Source: Sphingomonas sp. (lineage in GTDB: Bacteria > Pseudomonadota > Alphaproteobacteria > Sphingomonadales > Sphingomonadaceae). Taken from it: a DNA stretch of 64,000 nt. The stretch spans positions 1-64,000 of the forward strand of contig NZ_JAIXHL010000009.1 of NCBI RefSeq assembly GCF_030145815.1. The letters are read 5' to 3'. A program made the translations under genes and the position numbers. A model generated the notes under the pieces. That model was not told the origin of the DNA. It ran no database searches and saw nothing but the letters and a program-made list of their open reading frames with translations. Below, piece by piece: positions 9,034 through 17,549 of this stretch (positions within the stretch are counted from its first letter, which is position 1; every line of letters begins with the position of its first letter).

Positions 9034-9914
9034 CTTGCATCGCTCGCGGCATGAGTTCGGATCAGGAAGTCGGCAATCGCCGCGCCGAAGACATCGTTCT
9101 GGTCGCCGACCACCATGTGCGTGGCATCGGCAATGTCGCTATAGGCGGCATGTGGGACCAATCTCCGGAAATGCGCCACCGCCTCCGGCGAGACGAGATC
9201 GCTCGAACCGCCCCTGACCAGATGTACTGGAAGCGCGAGGTTCATGGCGGCTTTGCTGAGTTCGCTCCTCCCGTGATCGCCCAGATCGCCGTTCTGCGCA
9301 TGGCGACGCATCACTCCATCGATAAAAGCGGGATCCCAGTGCCAGTAGTAGCGCCCGTCGGGCTTCTGGCGGAGGTAGTGGGCAAGGCCCGCCGATGCCT
9401 TGCGGCTTGGGCGATGCGGCAGATATTCGGAAATGATGCGCGCGGCTTCGTTCGCAGAGGCAAAGCCCTCGCGCGCATGGGCGGCCATGAAGCCGACAAC
9501 CCGCGCAACGCCGGTTGCTTCCATTTGCGGGGTAATGTCGACCAGCGTCAGCGAGGCGAAGCTGCCGGGGGAAAGCTGCCCTTCGGCGACTATTCCGGCC
9601 AGCCCCCCCAGCGACGCGCCGATCAGCGCTGGCTTGCGATCCAGCCCGGCGGCGATGGCGACTAGGTCGCTGGCGAAGTCGGCAATGTCGTAGGCTCCGT
9701 CGCTGGCCCAATCGCTATCGCCATGACCGCGCAGATCGATGGCGATGGTGCGAAAGCCGTGGCTGGCGAGCAGGGTCGAAATTCTTTTCCAGGCACGTCG
9801 GGTCTGCCCGCCGCCGTGCGCGAGAATGACCGGCATTCCATCGCCTGCGCCTTCGATGGTGGCGGCAATGGCATGGCCGGTCTGACCTTGCAGCTTGATC
9901 GAGTCACCTTCCAT
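9030..9914 (-). CDS. Alpha/beta hydrolase
   Basis: A 294-residue alpha/beta-hydrolase fold enzyme. The oxyanion-hole region is ILAHGGGQTRRAWKR, the nucleophile elbow is GASLGG with the catalytic Ser (about residue 99), and the catalytic His lies in DATHMVVGDQND near the C-terminus. The family includes esterases, lactonases and epoxide hydrolases; the substrate cannot be assigned. It is the first gene of a two-gene operon with the PaaI-like thioesterase. A perfect inverted repeat lies only 10-33 bases upstream of the ATG, so the facing MarR protein is likely to repress it. Confidence 0.87.
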   Translation of the reverse strand: MEGDSIKLQGQTGHAIAATIEGAGDGMPVILAHGGGQTRRAWKRISTLLASHGFRTIAIDLRGHGDSDWASDGAYDIADFASDLVAIAAGLDRKPALIGASLGGLAGIVAEGQLSPGSFASLTLVDITPQMEATGVARVVGFMAAHAREGFASANEAARIISEYLPHRPSRKASAGLAHYLRQKPDGRYYWHWDPAFIDGVMRRHAQNGDLGDHGRSELSKAAMNLALPVHLVRGGSSDLVSPEAVAHFRRLVPHAAYSDIADATHMVVGDQNDVFGAAIADFLIRTHAASDAR

Positions 9915-9923
9915 GAGGATTTC

Positions 9924-9947
9924 TTACTGTAAGATGTCTTACAGTAA
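9924..9947. promoter_or_regulatory. Perfect 11-bp inverted repeat, probable MarR operator
   Basis: TTACTGTAAGA (9924-9934) and its exact reverse complement TCTTACAGTAA (9937-9947) are separated by two bases, giving a 24-base palindrome between the hydrolase ATG at 9914 and the MarR ATG at 9990. The length and symmetry fit a winged-helix dimer. It overlaps the expected ribosome-binding and promoter region of the hydrolase operon, which favours repression. Confidence 0.75.
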
Positions 9948-9989
9948 AGACTATTCAGTAGGCAGCTTGTCGCCTATGGCTCTTGTCGA

Positions 9990-10442
9990 ATGGCGAAGGA
10001 AATCAACCGGGACAGTTACCTGACCGAAACTGACGAGATTATCTTTCTCGTCGAGGAAGTCCCACGCAAGCTGCGCAAGCTGTTCGACGCCTCAACCGCC
10101 AAAATGGACCTGTCCCGCACCCAATGGCGCGCGCTTGCCTACATTTTCCGCTCGCCAGGACTGACTCAGACCGAACTCGCCAAATGCCTCGAACTCGAGC
10201 GCGCCAGCGTAGGGCATGTCATCGATCAGCTTGAAAAGGCCAAATATGTCGAACGGCGCTCGATTAAAGGCAATCGCCGGGTATGGACACTTCATCTGCT
10301 GCCACGGGCAATCGAGATACTTCCATTTCTGCGGCATGAAGCAGATGCGATTTACTCGCGCCTGCTATCTGGCATATCGAGCCATGAACTACTGCCACTG
10401 AAAATTCTATTCAAAACAATGTTAGGAAATCTCGAGGATTAG
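9990..10442 (+). CDS. MarR-family transcriptional regulator
   Basis: A 150-residue winged helix-turn-helix protein. The DNA-binding core is readable as MDLSRTQWRALAYIFRSPGL, TELAKCLELERASVGHVIDQ and a wing YVERRSIKGNRRVWTLHL. It resembles the MarR protein at 6.5 kb in plan (EIIFLVEEVPRKLRKLFD against AIFLMDEISRAARRAFD), so the two may be paralogues or members of the same subfamily. It is divergent from the hydrolase/thioesterase operon with a perfect palindrome between them, and so is the likely regulator of that operon and of itself. Confidence 0.9.
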   Translation: MAKEINRDSYLTETDEIIFLVEEVPRKLRKLFDASTAKMDLSRTQWRALAYIFRSPGLTQTELAKCLELERASVGHVIDQLEKAKYVERRSIKGNRRVWTLHLLPRAIEILPFLRHEADAIYSRLLSGISSHELLPLKILFKTMLGNLED

Positions 10443-11055
10443 ATGTTGCGACGCACGCATCCACTCGATCCGAAAAGATCCCTCGTATTGGTAGAGCGCC
10501 CGCGAGTACATTCGTCTAACCGGTTCGGATTGTGGCGATTGTGGATGGCAACGGCGACTCCCGTGTTCGCGTGACGTGATGAGCTGCCTTCGCGGGACGC
10601 GCCACTCCTGCAATTCGCATTTGGCTTACTCGGCGCATACGGGACGTACCCGATGTTCGACTATCGGCGCTGCGTCTCTCAGTGAATTCGCGGGCTAGCT
10701 CCGGCCATAGGGTTGGCAGGGATATCGCTACCTTCGAGCTGCTGCTGACGATCCCCTGCAAGGCGTATCACCGCAGTTTTAGCGCGGAGCTTGTCGAAGA
10801 CTTTCACGGCATCGATTTGGCGGGTGTATCTTGCGACGTAGCAATGCTGCTTGCGGAGGCGGCGATGCCGTAGTGGCCGATGGTTGTATGAGATTTCGGG
10901 CTAGAAAGTCCGCGCCATCGCTTCGAATTCCTGCGAGCCGCCAGTCTCCAGTAGGCCCCAAAGCAGTCCAATAGAGGAGAGTGGGCTTTGCCCCTGATCG
11001 AGCCCCGAGGTCGTCGATGGTCGGCGTGCCGGGCTCGCAGTCAGGAGAAGTCCCC
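10443..11055. other. Long non-coding stretch before parB
   Basis: About 610 bases without a convincing gene. Several frames of 60-100 codons exist on both strands but none has a recognisable family or a good ribosome-binding site. A minus-strand frame between about 10685 and 10900 reads as basic protein-like sequence (contains VFDKLRAKTAVIRLAGDR) and could be a decayed gene. The last 150 bases are a GC-rich leader ending in TCAGGAG just before the parB start. This stretch separates the chromosomal-type cargo from plasmid genes and may contain the insertion boundary. Confidence 0.35.
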
Positions 11056-13047
11056 ATGATCAAGGCGATCCCGCTGAACAAGCTCTTTCAGTCGCCCCGG
11101 AATGTGCGCCGACATGCCGACGCCGCAGCCGATGTCGAGCTCAAGGCCAGCATTGCTGCCCACGGCCTTTTGCAGAATCTCATCGTGCGGCCAGCCGCCA
11201 AGGGCAAGTTCGAGGTCGAGGCGGGCGAACGCCGTCGCCGCGCGATGCTGGCTCTGGTCACCGACAGGCTGCTTCCGCGCGACCATGCGGTCACCTGCCT
11301 CGTGCTTGAGGATGCCGACGAGGCGGCCGTCGAGACCAGCCTCGCCGAGAACTTCCACCGTCTCGCAATGAACCCGGCCGACGAGGCACAAGCATTTGCC
11401 TCGCTTGTCGAAGGCGGGGCGTCGACCGAGGACGTCGCGCGTCGCTTCGGTCTCACCGTCCGCTTCGTCGAAGGCCGGCTGCGCCTTGCGCGGCTCGCTC
11501 CGATTGTCTTCGAGGCCTTGGCTTCGGGCGAGATCACCCTCGACATGGCCAAGGCCTTCGGCGCGACTTCGGACCAGGAGATCCAGGCGCGCGTGTTCGA
11601 GCAGGTCACCTCGTCCTACTACGCTCCCAGCCCGGACAGCATCCGTCGCATGGTGCTTTCGGGCACGGTCCGCGGCAGCGATCCGCGCGCCCGGCTCGTC
11701 GGACGCGACGCCTATGTCGCGGCCGGCGGCCGCCTCGAGCGCGAGCTGTTCGACGACGACGACAGCGAATCCTGGGTGGACGTGGCCCTGCTCGAAAGCC
11801 TGGCCCAGGCGCGCATGGAAGAGCACGCCAGGGCGGTCGCCGCCAAGCAGGGGCTTGCCTGGGTCAAGCCGACCCTCGATACCTACGCCAGCCACGACCT
11901 TGTCAGCGGACTCGTGCGGCTCCCCGCAGAGCCTGCGCCGCTGACCGAGGCGGAAATCGCCCGGCTCGACGACCTCGACGCCTCCTACGACGAGCACGCC
12001 GCGATCCTCGAAGACGAGGAAAGCGCCGAGGAGGCGGTGGCGGCAGCCGAAGCGGCGCTCGAGGCGATCGAACGCGAGAGCCAGGAGATCCGGAGTCGCC
12101 CGCCCGTGCTCGCGCCGGAACTCAAGACGGAGGCGGGAATGATCCTGACCCTGTCGCGCGACGGCACTCCGGTGCTCCAGCCGGTCTTCTACGGCGAGCG
12201 CAAAGTCGAAGGCCAAGCCGAGGACGGCGAAATTGAAATCGTTGCCGGGGATGGCGGCGAAGGCCGTCGGCGCTCGGCTCTGTCGAAGCGGCTCGTCGAC
12301 GAGCTCGCGATGCAGCGCCGCGACGTGCTTGCGCTTCATATGGCTTCCGAACCCGGCCTTGCGCTCGACTTCATGGTCTTCACGCTTGCCGATGCCGACA
12401 CCCACGACTGGCGCTCGCGTTCGGCTACGACGCTGCGGGGCGGCGCGCCGGCTGGTCCGATCGTCGGGTTCGAGGCCAAGGATGCGCCCGCGACCGCCGC
12501 CCTCGCTGAGCTCCGGACCGGACTCGACGAGAGCTGGCGCTCCGGCGAGGACGCCGCTGCGCGCTTCGACGCGTTCCGGCTCCTCTCGGAGGAAGACCGG
12601 GCCGCGTGGCTCGGCTTCGTCACTGCGCGCACGCTCGAGGCGAGCCTCAACATGGCCGGGGAACGGCGGATTGCCTTCCAGGACCATCTCGGCTCCCTGA
12701 TCGGGATCGACACCGCCCAGTGGTGGCGGCCCACCGCCGCCAACTACTTCGACCGGGTGTCGAAGCAGGTGATCCTCGACGCGCTCGCCGATGTCGGCGG
12801 GGCCGAGCTCTCCGCCCGCTTTGCCTCGGTCAAGAAGGCCGACCTTGCGGCGAGCGCCGAGCGCGTCTTTGCCGGGACGTACATCACCGAGGCCGACGTT
12901 CGCGAGCGGGCGCTCGCCTGGGTGCCGGACGTCATGCGCTTCGCGAACTCCTCGCCCAGCGAGCCGGAGGCGGAGGCCTGTCTCGGCGAAGACGCTGTCT
13001 CGGAGGTCGGCGACGACCACCAGACCCCGCACGAGCTGGCCGCCTGA
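11056..13047 (+). CDS. parB: ParB/RepB/Spo0J-family protein, long form
   Basis: A DNA-binding protein of 663 residues from ATG 11056, chosen because GGAG lies 9 bases upstream; the longer frame from 10981 has no such site. The N-terminus holds a ParB/Srx-like nuclease-CTPase domain (SPRNVRRHADAAADVELKAS, then VEAGERRRRAMLAL and SLAENFHRLAMNPADEAQAF), followed by a helix-turn-helix part (DVARRFGLTVRFVEGRLRLA). The remaining 400 or so residues are acidic and Ala/Glu-rich, far longer than chromosomal ParB of about 300 residues. Long ParB-like proteins of this type sit in plasmids and conjugative elements of sphingomonads without an adjacent parA, as here, so a role other than segregation is possible. 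Confidence 0.85.
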   Translation: MIKAIPLNKLFQSPRNVRRHADAAADVELKASIAAHGLLQNLIVRPAAKGKFEVEAGERRRRAMLALVTDRLLPRDHAVTCLVLEDADEAAVETSLAENFHRLAMNPADEAQAFASLVEGGASTEDVARRFGLTVRFVEGRLRLARLAPIVFEALASGEITLDMAKAFGATSDQEIQARVFEQVTSSYYAPSPDSIRRMVLSGTVRGSDPRARLVGRDAYVAAGGRLERELFDDDDSESWVDVALLESLAQARMEEHARAVAAKQGLAWVKPTLDTYASHDLVSGLVRLPAEPAPLTEAEIARLDDLDASYDEHAAILEDEESAEEAVAAAEAALEAIERESQEIRSRPPVLAPELKTEAGMILTLSRDGTPVLQPVFYGERKVEGQAEDGEIEIVAGDGGEGRRRSALSKRLVDELAMQRRDVLALHMASEPGLALDFMVFTLADADTHDWRSRSATTLRGGAPAGPIVGFEAKDAPATAALAELRTGLDESWRSGEDAAARFDAFRLLSEEDRAAWLGFVTARTLEASLNMAGERRIAFQDHLGSLIGIDTAQWWRPTAANYFDRVSKQVILDALADVGGAELSARFASVKKADLAASAERVFAGTYITEADVRERALAWVPDVMRFANSSPSEPEAEACLGEDAVSEVGDDHQTPHELAA

Positions 13048-13080
13048 CCTCCTCCTGACAGGCAGCCCACTCGTTCCGGC

Positions 13081-13116
13081 GAAGCGGTCCCCAGCCTTCG
13101 CGCAGGGGGCCGCTTC
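13081..13116 (+). terminator. Hairpin after parB
   Basis: GAAGCGGTCCCC (13081-13092) and GGGGGCCGCTTC (13105-13116) form a 12-base stem with one mismatch, followed by TTGCTT. It lies between parB and ardC and may be a weak terminator or an mRNA processing element; the T-tract is poor. Confidence 0.45.
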
Positions 13117-13200
13117 TTGCTTGGACCGAGAGAAGAGGAAGCGCGCGGGTCTGCGGCGATGCCGGCGAACGCTCCGGCCGGCCCGATCAGGAGACCCAGC

Positions 13201-14136
13201 ATGGCTTTTCGCAAGTCCCAGCCTGGCGGGCAGTCCCCCGCCGCCCGCATCACCCAGGAGATCATTGCCCGTCTCGAGGCCGGCACCCGGCCCTGGATCA
13301 AGCCTTGGCGGGGGCTGCCCGTCTCGCGCCCGTTGCGCGCCTGCGGCACGCCCTATCGCGGCATGAACGTGTTCTGGCTGTGGATGGTCGCCGACATGTG
13401 CGGCTACGCCTCGCCTTTCTGGATGACCTACAACCAGGCGAACAAACTCGGAGGACAGGTCCGCAAGGGCGAGAAATCGACGATCGCCATCTTCTACAAG
13501 AGCTACGTCAAGGAAGTGGAATGCGGCGATGCCTGGGAACCGGGCGAAGAGACACGGCGCGTCCTCAAGGCCTATCCGGTCTTCAACGCCGCTCAGGTCG
13601 ACGGCCTGCCCACGCGGTTTCATCCGGCCGGGGCCATCGAAATCGTCGAGCCGGAGGGGCGCAAGCGCGAACTCGACGCCTTCTTCGCGGGCATTCCGGC
13701 GGCACTCCGGCACCAGGGAGACGAGGCCTATTACGAGCCCGTCGCGGATCGCATCACGATGCCACCGTCGCACCTCTTTTCGGGTTTCGACCATTATTAC
13801 GCGACGCTCGCCCATGAGCTCTCGCACTGGACGGGTCATTCGACCCGCCTCGGGCGGGACCTCAGGAACCGCTTCGGCTCGGCCGCCTACGCGGCCGAAG
13901 AGCTCGTCGCCGAGCTTTCGAGCGCCATGCTCGGAGCTGAACTCGGTCTTCCCGTGGCCCATCTCGACAGCCACGCAAGCTACATCGACCACTGGCTCAA
14001 GCTGCTCAGGGAAGACGACCGCGCGATCCTGACCGCCGCGGCCCGGGCCGAGGAGGCGTCGAGCCTTCTCCTGAAGCTCGGCGGCCGTGAGACCGCCGTG
14101 GCCGAAGAGCCCGGCGACGACGCGCTGGCCGCCTGA
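13201..14136 (+). CDS. ArdC-family antirestriction protein with zincin-like metallopeptidase domain
   Basis: A 311-residue protein from ATG 13201, which has GGAG upstream; the frame is open further left but without a better start. The N-terminal domain (ITQEIIARLEAGTRPWIKPW, then CGTPYRGMN and WMTYNQANKLGGQVRKGEKS) is the ArdC/TraC-primase-type single-strand DNA-binding domain. The C-terminal domain carries the zincin motif HELSH within LAHELSHWTGHSTRL. ArdC of plasmid pSa protects incoming single-stranded DNA from restriction during conjugation. Its place among plasmid leading-region genes such as ssb fits a function just after transfer. Confidence 0.9.
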   Translation: MAFRKSQPGGQSPAARITQEIIARLEAGTRPWIKPWRGLPVSRPLRACGTPYRGMNVFWLWMVADMCGYASPFWMTYNQANKLGGQVRKGEKSTIAIFYKSYVKEVECGDAWEPGEETRRVLKAYPVFNAAQVDGLPTRFHPAGAIEIVEPEGRKRELDAFFAGIPAALRHQGDEAYYEPVADRITMPPSHLFSGFDHYYATLAHELSHWTGHSTRLGRDLRNRFGSAAYAAEELVAELSSAMLGAELGLPVAHLDSHASYIDHWLKLLREDDRAILTAAARAEEASSLLLKLGGRETAVAEEPGDDALAA

Positions 14137-14148
14137 AGGGAGGGCACC

Positions 14149-14568
14149 ATGAGCCGATCCGTCAGCTATCCCAACGGCGCCATTGTCGCCTTCACCGTCC
14201 TCGAGGTCGAGCGCGCCGAGGATTGGGAGCTCGAATACGAATGGCTGCGCGATGACCTCACGGAGCGCGCGGCGGCCGCCTTCCCCTCGCTCCTGCAGCA
14301 CGACGCCTGGCGGGGCCGCGAGGATCGGATCCTGCTGCGCAACGCCTATGCCGACTTCGGCGTCTCGATCTACGGTGGCCTCGTCGCGGTGTGGATCGCC
14401 GAGCGCGACGACGGCGCCTATTGGGATGCTGACTGCAGGACTGCCCGGTCGCCGCGAGCACAACGCTGGCTCCGCCAGATCGCCAGCCGCTTCGACCACC
14501 TGTTCGGCGACTACGACTGCCTCGGACGCATGTCGAACGGTGAAGCCGTCTATCGCAAGCGTGCCTGA
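14149..14568 (+). CDS. Conserved plasmid protein of unknown function
   Basis: A 139-residue acidic protein that I cannot assign to a named family. It starts 12 bases after ardC ends, with GGGAGG upstream of the ATG, so it is translated with ardC. It has no signal peptide, membrane helix or known motif; the middle is rich in Trp and Tyr (EDWELEYEWL, GAYWDADC). Neighbours suggest a role in establishment of the element, but nothing in the protein shows what it does. Confidence 0.7.
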   Translation: MSRSVSYPNGAIVAFTVLEVERAEDWELEYEWLRDDLTERAAAAFPSLLQHDAWRGREDRILLRNAYADFGVSIYGGLVAVWIAERDDGAYWDADCRTARSPRAQRWLRQIASRFDHLFGDYDCLGRMSNGEAVYRKRA

Positions 14569-14861
14569 CCCCGGGGCGGGAAAAGCGACGCCCCTGCCCC
14601 TTTCCATTGCGGGCGCCCGCTTCCTCCAGTCGTGGCACGCGCCACGCAAGAGAGGCCCTGGGCCAGCCGGCCGGGTCCGCAACCCGGCCTCGCCAGGCCC
14701 GTGTTGGCCCGGTCCCTGCGGGCCCGTTCCGGCCCGCGCCAGCCTGGCGATGCGGGTTTCCCCTCCGGGTGCGGAGCCCGGCCTTGAAGCTGGCCCTGAC
14801 GGGCTCTCGCTGCCGCGGCCATGACGGCCTTCCTGGCAGCGCCACCAGTCAGGAGGACAAG
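14569..14861. other. GC-rich hairpin leader before DUF2493 gene
   Basis: About 290 bases, very GC-rich, with several short inverted repeats, for instance GGCCGGGT and ACCCGGCC separated by five bases near 14668-14688, and a run of GGCCCG variants. A long frame crosses it but has no start signal, while a strong GGAGG lies just before ATG 14862. It is similar in style to the leaders before parB and ssb. A structured 5' leader is possible; no gene is supported. Confidence 0.4.
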
Positions 14862-15815
14862 ATGCACAGCTCATTCGCAGATCAGCTCGCCGGGCTCGAC
14901 CTTTCCGGCTTTTCGATCGGTCCCGCGCCGGTCTCTTCCGACGATTTTCCGCTTCGCGAAGCGGTCGTGCAGACGCTCGAAGCAGTTTGGTCCGATCTCT
15001 TTGCCATGATCTCGGGAACCGCGCTCGAGGCCGACGCCGAGGATCTCGGCTGGGCCTTCGTCAACATCTTTCACCGGTCCGCGACCCGCAAGTCGACGGC
15101 GCTCGACCGCGCCACCGACGAGGTCCGGGCCCTGATCGCCACCGCGGACGGTTCCGAGGTCCAGACGCACGAACTCGAGACCCAGGTCGAGCGTGCGCAA
15201 TGCGCCGAAGCGGCGATGCTGGCGCTCGAGGAAATGCGCGAGGTCGCCGCGGCGCTCTACCTCAATGAGTTCGGCTCTTCGTGGAAGCCGGTCTCGAGCT
15301 CGCGCTTCAATCACAGCGCGATGCTGACTTCCGCCCTGGTCGAAGGGCGCGATTTCCTGCGCGCCCGCGCCGAAGCCAAGCGGCGCGCTGCAATGCCCGA
15401 AGGAACCCCGGTGGTATTCGCCGGCGGGCGTACCCGCCATGCGACCGAAGCCGACGCGCTCGCGTTCGCCAACAACGTCTGGGCAACCCTGGACAAGGTC
15501 CGCGACCGCGTGCCCGACATGGTCCTCATCCACGGCGGCGACAGCAAGGGCGTGGACCGGCTCGCCTCGTCCTGGGCCGAGCGGCGGCAGGTGCCGCAGG
15601 TGACGTTCTCGCTCGACATGCGGCTCGGCGCTCGCGCCGGCTTCAAGCGCAACGAGCGCATGCTCTCGCTCGACCCCCGCTATGTGGTCGCCTTTCCGGG
15701 AAACGGTGTTCTCGAGCGGCTCGTGATCGAAGCCAAGGCGCGCCGGATCACCGTGGTCGATCGGCGGGGTCCGCTCGGGACATGCCCGCGCAGCACGGCG
15801 GTCGCCGCCGAGTAG
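14862..15815 (+). CDS. DUF2493 (YspA/YpsA-related SLOG) domain protein
   Basis: A 317-residue protein from ATG 14862, placed 6 bases after GGAGG. The N-terminal 180 residues are helical and unassigned. The C-terminal third is a SLOG-like Rossmann domain of the DUF2493 type: PVVFAGGRTRH at its start, MVLIHGGDSKGVDRLASSWA in the middle and YVVAFPGNG near the end. SLOG proteins bind nucleotide-derived ligands, and some act in stress or phage defence signalling. DUF2493 genes are very common on alphaproteobacterial plasmids beside ardC and ssb, but the role is not known. Confidence 0.8.
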   Translation: MHSSFADQLAGLDLSGFSIGPAPVSSDDFPLREAVVQTLEAVWSDLFAMISGTALEADAEDLGWAFVNIFHRSATRKSTALDRATDEVRALIATADGSEVQTHELETQVERAQCAEAAMLALEEMREVAAALYLNEFGSSWKPVSSSRFNHSAMLTSALVEGRDFLRARAEAKRRAAMPEGTPVVFAGGRTRHATEADALAFANNVWATLDKVRDRVPDMVLIHGGDSKGVDRLASSWAERRQVPQVTFSLDMRLGARAGFKRNERMLSLDPRYVVAFPGNGVLERLVIEAKARRITVVDRRGPLGTCPRSTAVAAE

Positions 15816-15935
15816 GGCGCGCGCGCCTTCGCGCCAGCGCCAACTCGGCGCTGGCAGCTGCACCAGAGGGGAGGCATCTTCTGCCTGTGCGGGCTGGGCG
15901 GTGGACGTCCAGCCGGCAGCACAGGAGAACTTCTC

Positions 15936-16397
15936 ATGACAGATTTCCAAGCCGCGATCGCCGAGTTCGCGGTTCGCCAGGCCGAGCGTGACGCCCGGGA
16001 GCAGATCGAGATCCAGCATCTCAAGGCTGTCGTCATCCCCCCGTTGCGGACAGCGGGAATCGCCCGCGTCGAAGTCCGCTTCGACGGGTATGGCGACAGC
16101 GGCGCCGTCGAGGAATGCATCTGCTACGATGCCGCCAACGCTTCGGTTGCTTGTCCCGACGCTGCTGTGGAACCGTTCCGTCCGGAGGCCTCGGAGGGCA
16201 ACGCGCAGGCCGAGGCGCAATCGCTGGCGGCGGCGCTGGAATCGCTCGGCTGTCTCGCGCTCGAACGCCACCATCCCGGGTGGGAGCTCAACGACGGCGC
16301 GTACGGCCAACTCGTCATCGATGTGGCGGACGCGAGCTTCACGCTCGATTGCAGCCTGCGCTTCACTGCCTCCGAAGATCACTCGACCGAGCTGTAG
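15936..16397 (+). CDS. Conserved plasmid protein (DUF6878-like)
   Basis: A 153-residue acidic soluble protein with a heptad-rich N-terminus (FAVRQAERDAREQIEIQHL) and the conserved-looking segments VEVRFDGYGDSGAVEECICY and HPGWELNDGAYGQLVIDV. This pattern is shared with a family of unknown function found on sphingomonad and rhizobial plasmids; I recall it as DUF6878 but cannot verify this. A GGAG-type site lies upstream and the next gene follows after 10 bases, so the two form an operon. Confidence 0.72.
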   Translation: MTDFQAAIAEFAVRQAERDAREQIEIQHLKAVVIPPLRTAGIARVEVRFDGYGDSGAVEECICYDAANASVACPDAAVEPFRPEASEGNAQAEAQSLAAALESLGCLALERHHPGWELNDGAYGQLVIDVADASFTLDCSLRFTASEDHSTEL

Positions 16398-16407
16398 GAG
16401 AAGCGAG

Positions 16408-16839
16408 ATGGCGCATTGCTATTACCATGCGCTTTCCTCGGTGCGGAAATGGGGCGGCAACGTGGAGGACTATCTCCCGCTTCACCAATGGTTCGACCAG
16501 TCGAAAGCGATCCTGGCCGATCCCAGGCACCGCGCGCTGCGGCACCATGCCGAGGGGATATTCATGCTCGAAACGCTGTTCGGAGCGACCATCGTCAACG
16601 CCGACGGTCGGTCGGTCCCGGTGCGCCTTGTCGGCGAGCAGCACGTGCGTGAGGACCTGGGATCGATCCCCTCGTTCGCGGACTGGGCGCGCCTCATCAC
16701 TCCCCAAGCCTGGATGCTTCGCGGGCATCGTCTCGACGAGTCCGTCGAGCTGTCAGGCGATCGTGCGGCTCGCGGTGACGTCGTCCCATCCAGCGGCCCT
16801 TCTTCTTCCGTGGGCGGCCGGTCTCGCATCGCGATTTGA
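16408..16839 (+). CDS. Conserved plasmid protein (DUF6915-like)
   Basis: A 143-residue protein from ATG 16408, chosen because TAGGAGAAG precedes it and the more upstream frame lies inside the previous gene. The N-terminus MAHCYYHALSSVRKWGG with the later segments HHAEGIFMLETLFGATI and VREDLGSIPSFADW resembles a small plasmid-borne family of unknown function, probably DUF6915. There is no membrane segment or enzyme motif. The C-terminal 30 residues are low-complexity and could be an extension. Confidence 0.7.
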   Translation: MAHCYYHALSSVRKWGGNVEDYLPLHQWFDQSKAILADPRHRALRHHAEGIFMLETLFGATIVNADGRSVPVRLVGEQHVREDLGSIPSFADWARLITPQAWMLRGHRLDESVELSGDRAARGDVVPSSGPSSSVGGRSRIAI

Positions 16840-17141
16840 AGCTGCTCCGCGGCGGTTGCAGATGCGGGCGAACCGGTGTCGGCCGCTCGAAACCGAACGG
16901 GCATGGCGGTCCTGTCAACGGCATCCGTGACCAACCCGGCTCTCAAGCAAACCTGTTCCTGAAGCAGCCCCGTCGAGGCGCGCAACCCGGACCCGGTCCG
17001 GCCGTGTTGCCGGGCTTGCGCCCGGCTGCCCGCACCACCCGAACCGTCTCCAGGTTCCCCTTCGGTGCGCTTCGCCGTGGGCCGCTTCTGCTCGGGTTTG
17101 CAGCCGGGATGGACCCGGATTGCTCGATCAGGAGAAGACCC
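16840..17141. other. GC-rich hairpin leader before ssb
   Basis: About 300 bases with no gene. It contains CCGGAC (16987-16992)/GTCCGG (16996-17001) and a perfect GCCGGGC (17009-17015)/GCCCGGC (17020-17026) hairpin with a four-base loop, then a GGAG site directly before ssb. A structured leader or a single-strand promoter active on entering DNA is possible in principle; no evidence decides this. Confidence 0.4.
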
Positions 17142-17531
17142 ATGACCAATCTCGTTATTCTCGTCGGCCGTATCGCCCGCGATCCCGAAGCCCGCACCAC
17201 CCAGGGCGGAACCAGCATCACCTCGATGTCGGTGGTGACCGACCGTCCGGCCAGGAAGGACGGCAAGACCTACAAGGACGAGAACGGCTACACCGCTAAG
17301 GAAAGCGAGTTCCACCGCGTCACCTGCTTCAACGGGCTCGGCCAGAATGTCGCCAAATACTGCACCAAGGGCCAGCTGGTGACCGTCGAGGGCCGGATTC
17401 ACTACACCTCGTGGGACGACAAGGACGGGGTCAAGCGCTACGGCTGCGAGATCATCGCCGACAAGGTGGATTTCCTCTCCAAGGGCCGTTCGAGCGCCAA
17501 CGAGGGCGCGCCCGACATCGACGAGGACTGA
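17142..17531 (+). CDS. ssb: Single-stranded DNA-binding protein (plasmid type)
   Basis: A 129-residue OB-fold protein. The start MTNLVILVGRIARDPEART is the canonical SSB N-terminus; FHRVTCFNGLGQNVAKYCTKGQ and VEGRIHYTSW follow, as in bacterial SSBs. It ends in an acidic tail PDIDED, which differs from the usual DDDIPF tip that recruits host repair proteins. Plasmid SSBs coat DNA during conjugation and replication. ATG 17142 has GGAGAAG at the right distance, and a strong terminator follows, so it is a single-gene unit. Confidence 0.93.
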   Translation: MTNLVILVGRIARDPEARTTQGGTSITSMSVVTDRPARKDGKTYKDENGYTAKESEFHRVTCFNGLGQNVAKYCTKGQLVTVEGRIHYTSWDDKDGVKRYGCEIIADKVDFLSKGRSSANEGAPDIDED

Positions 17532-17549
17532 TTGTCCCGATCCCGCGAC

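Noticed and set aside
10682..10873. A 63-codon plus-strand frame in the gap before parB
   Set aside because: No ribosome-binding site and no recognisable family; both strands show short frames of equal quality.
11041..14874. A 1277-codon minus-strand open frame opposite parB and ardC
   Set aside because: It mirrors two well-supported genes in GC-rich DNA, has low-complexity Arg/Gly/Ala composition and no known domain; it is an antisense shadow.
15311..15815. Minus-strand frames opposite the DUF2493 gene
   Set aside because: They are low-complexity antisense translations of a gene with a clear SLOG domain and a strong ribosome-binding site.
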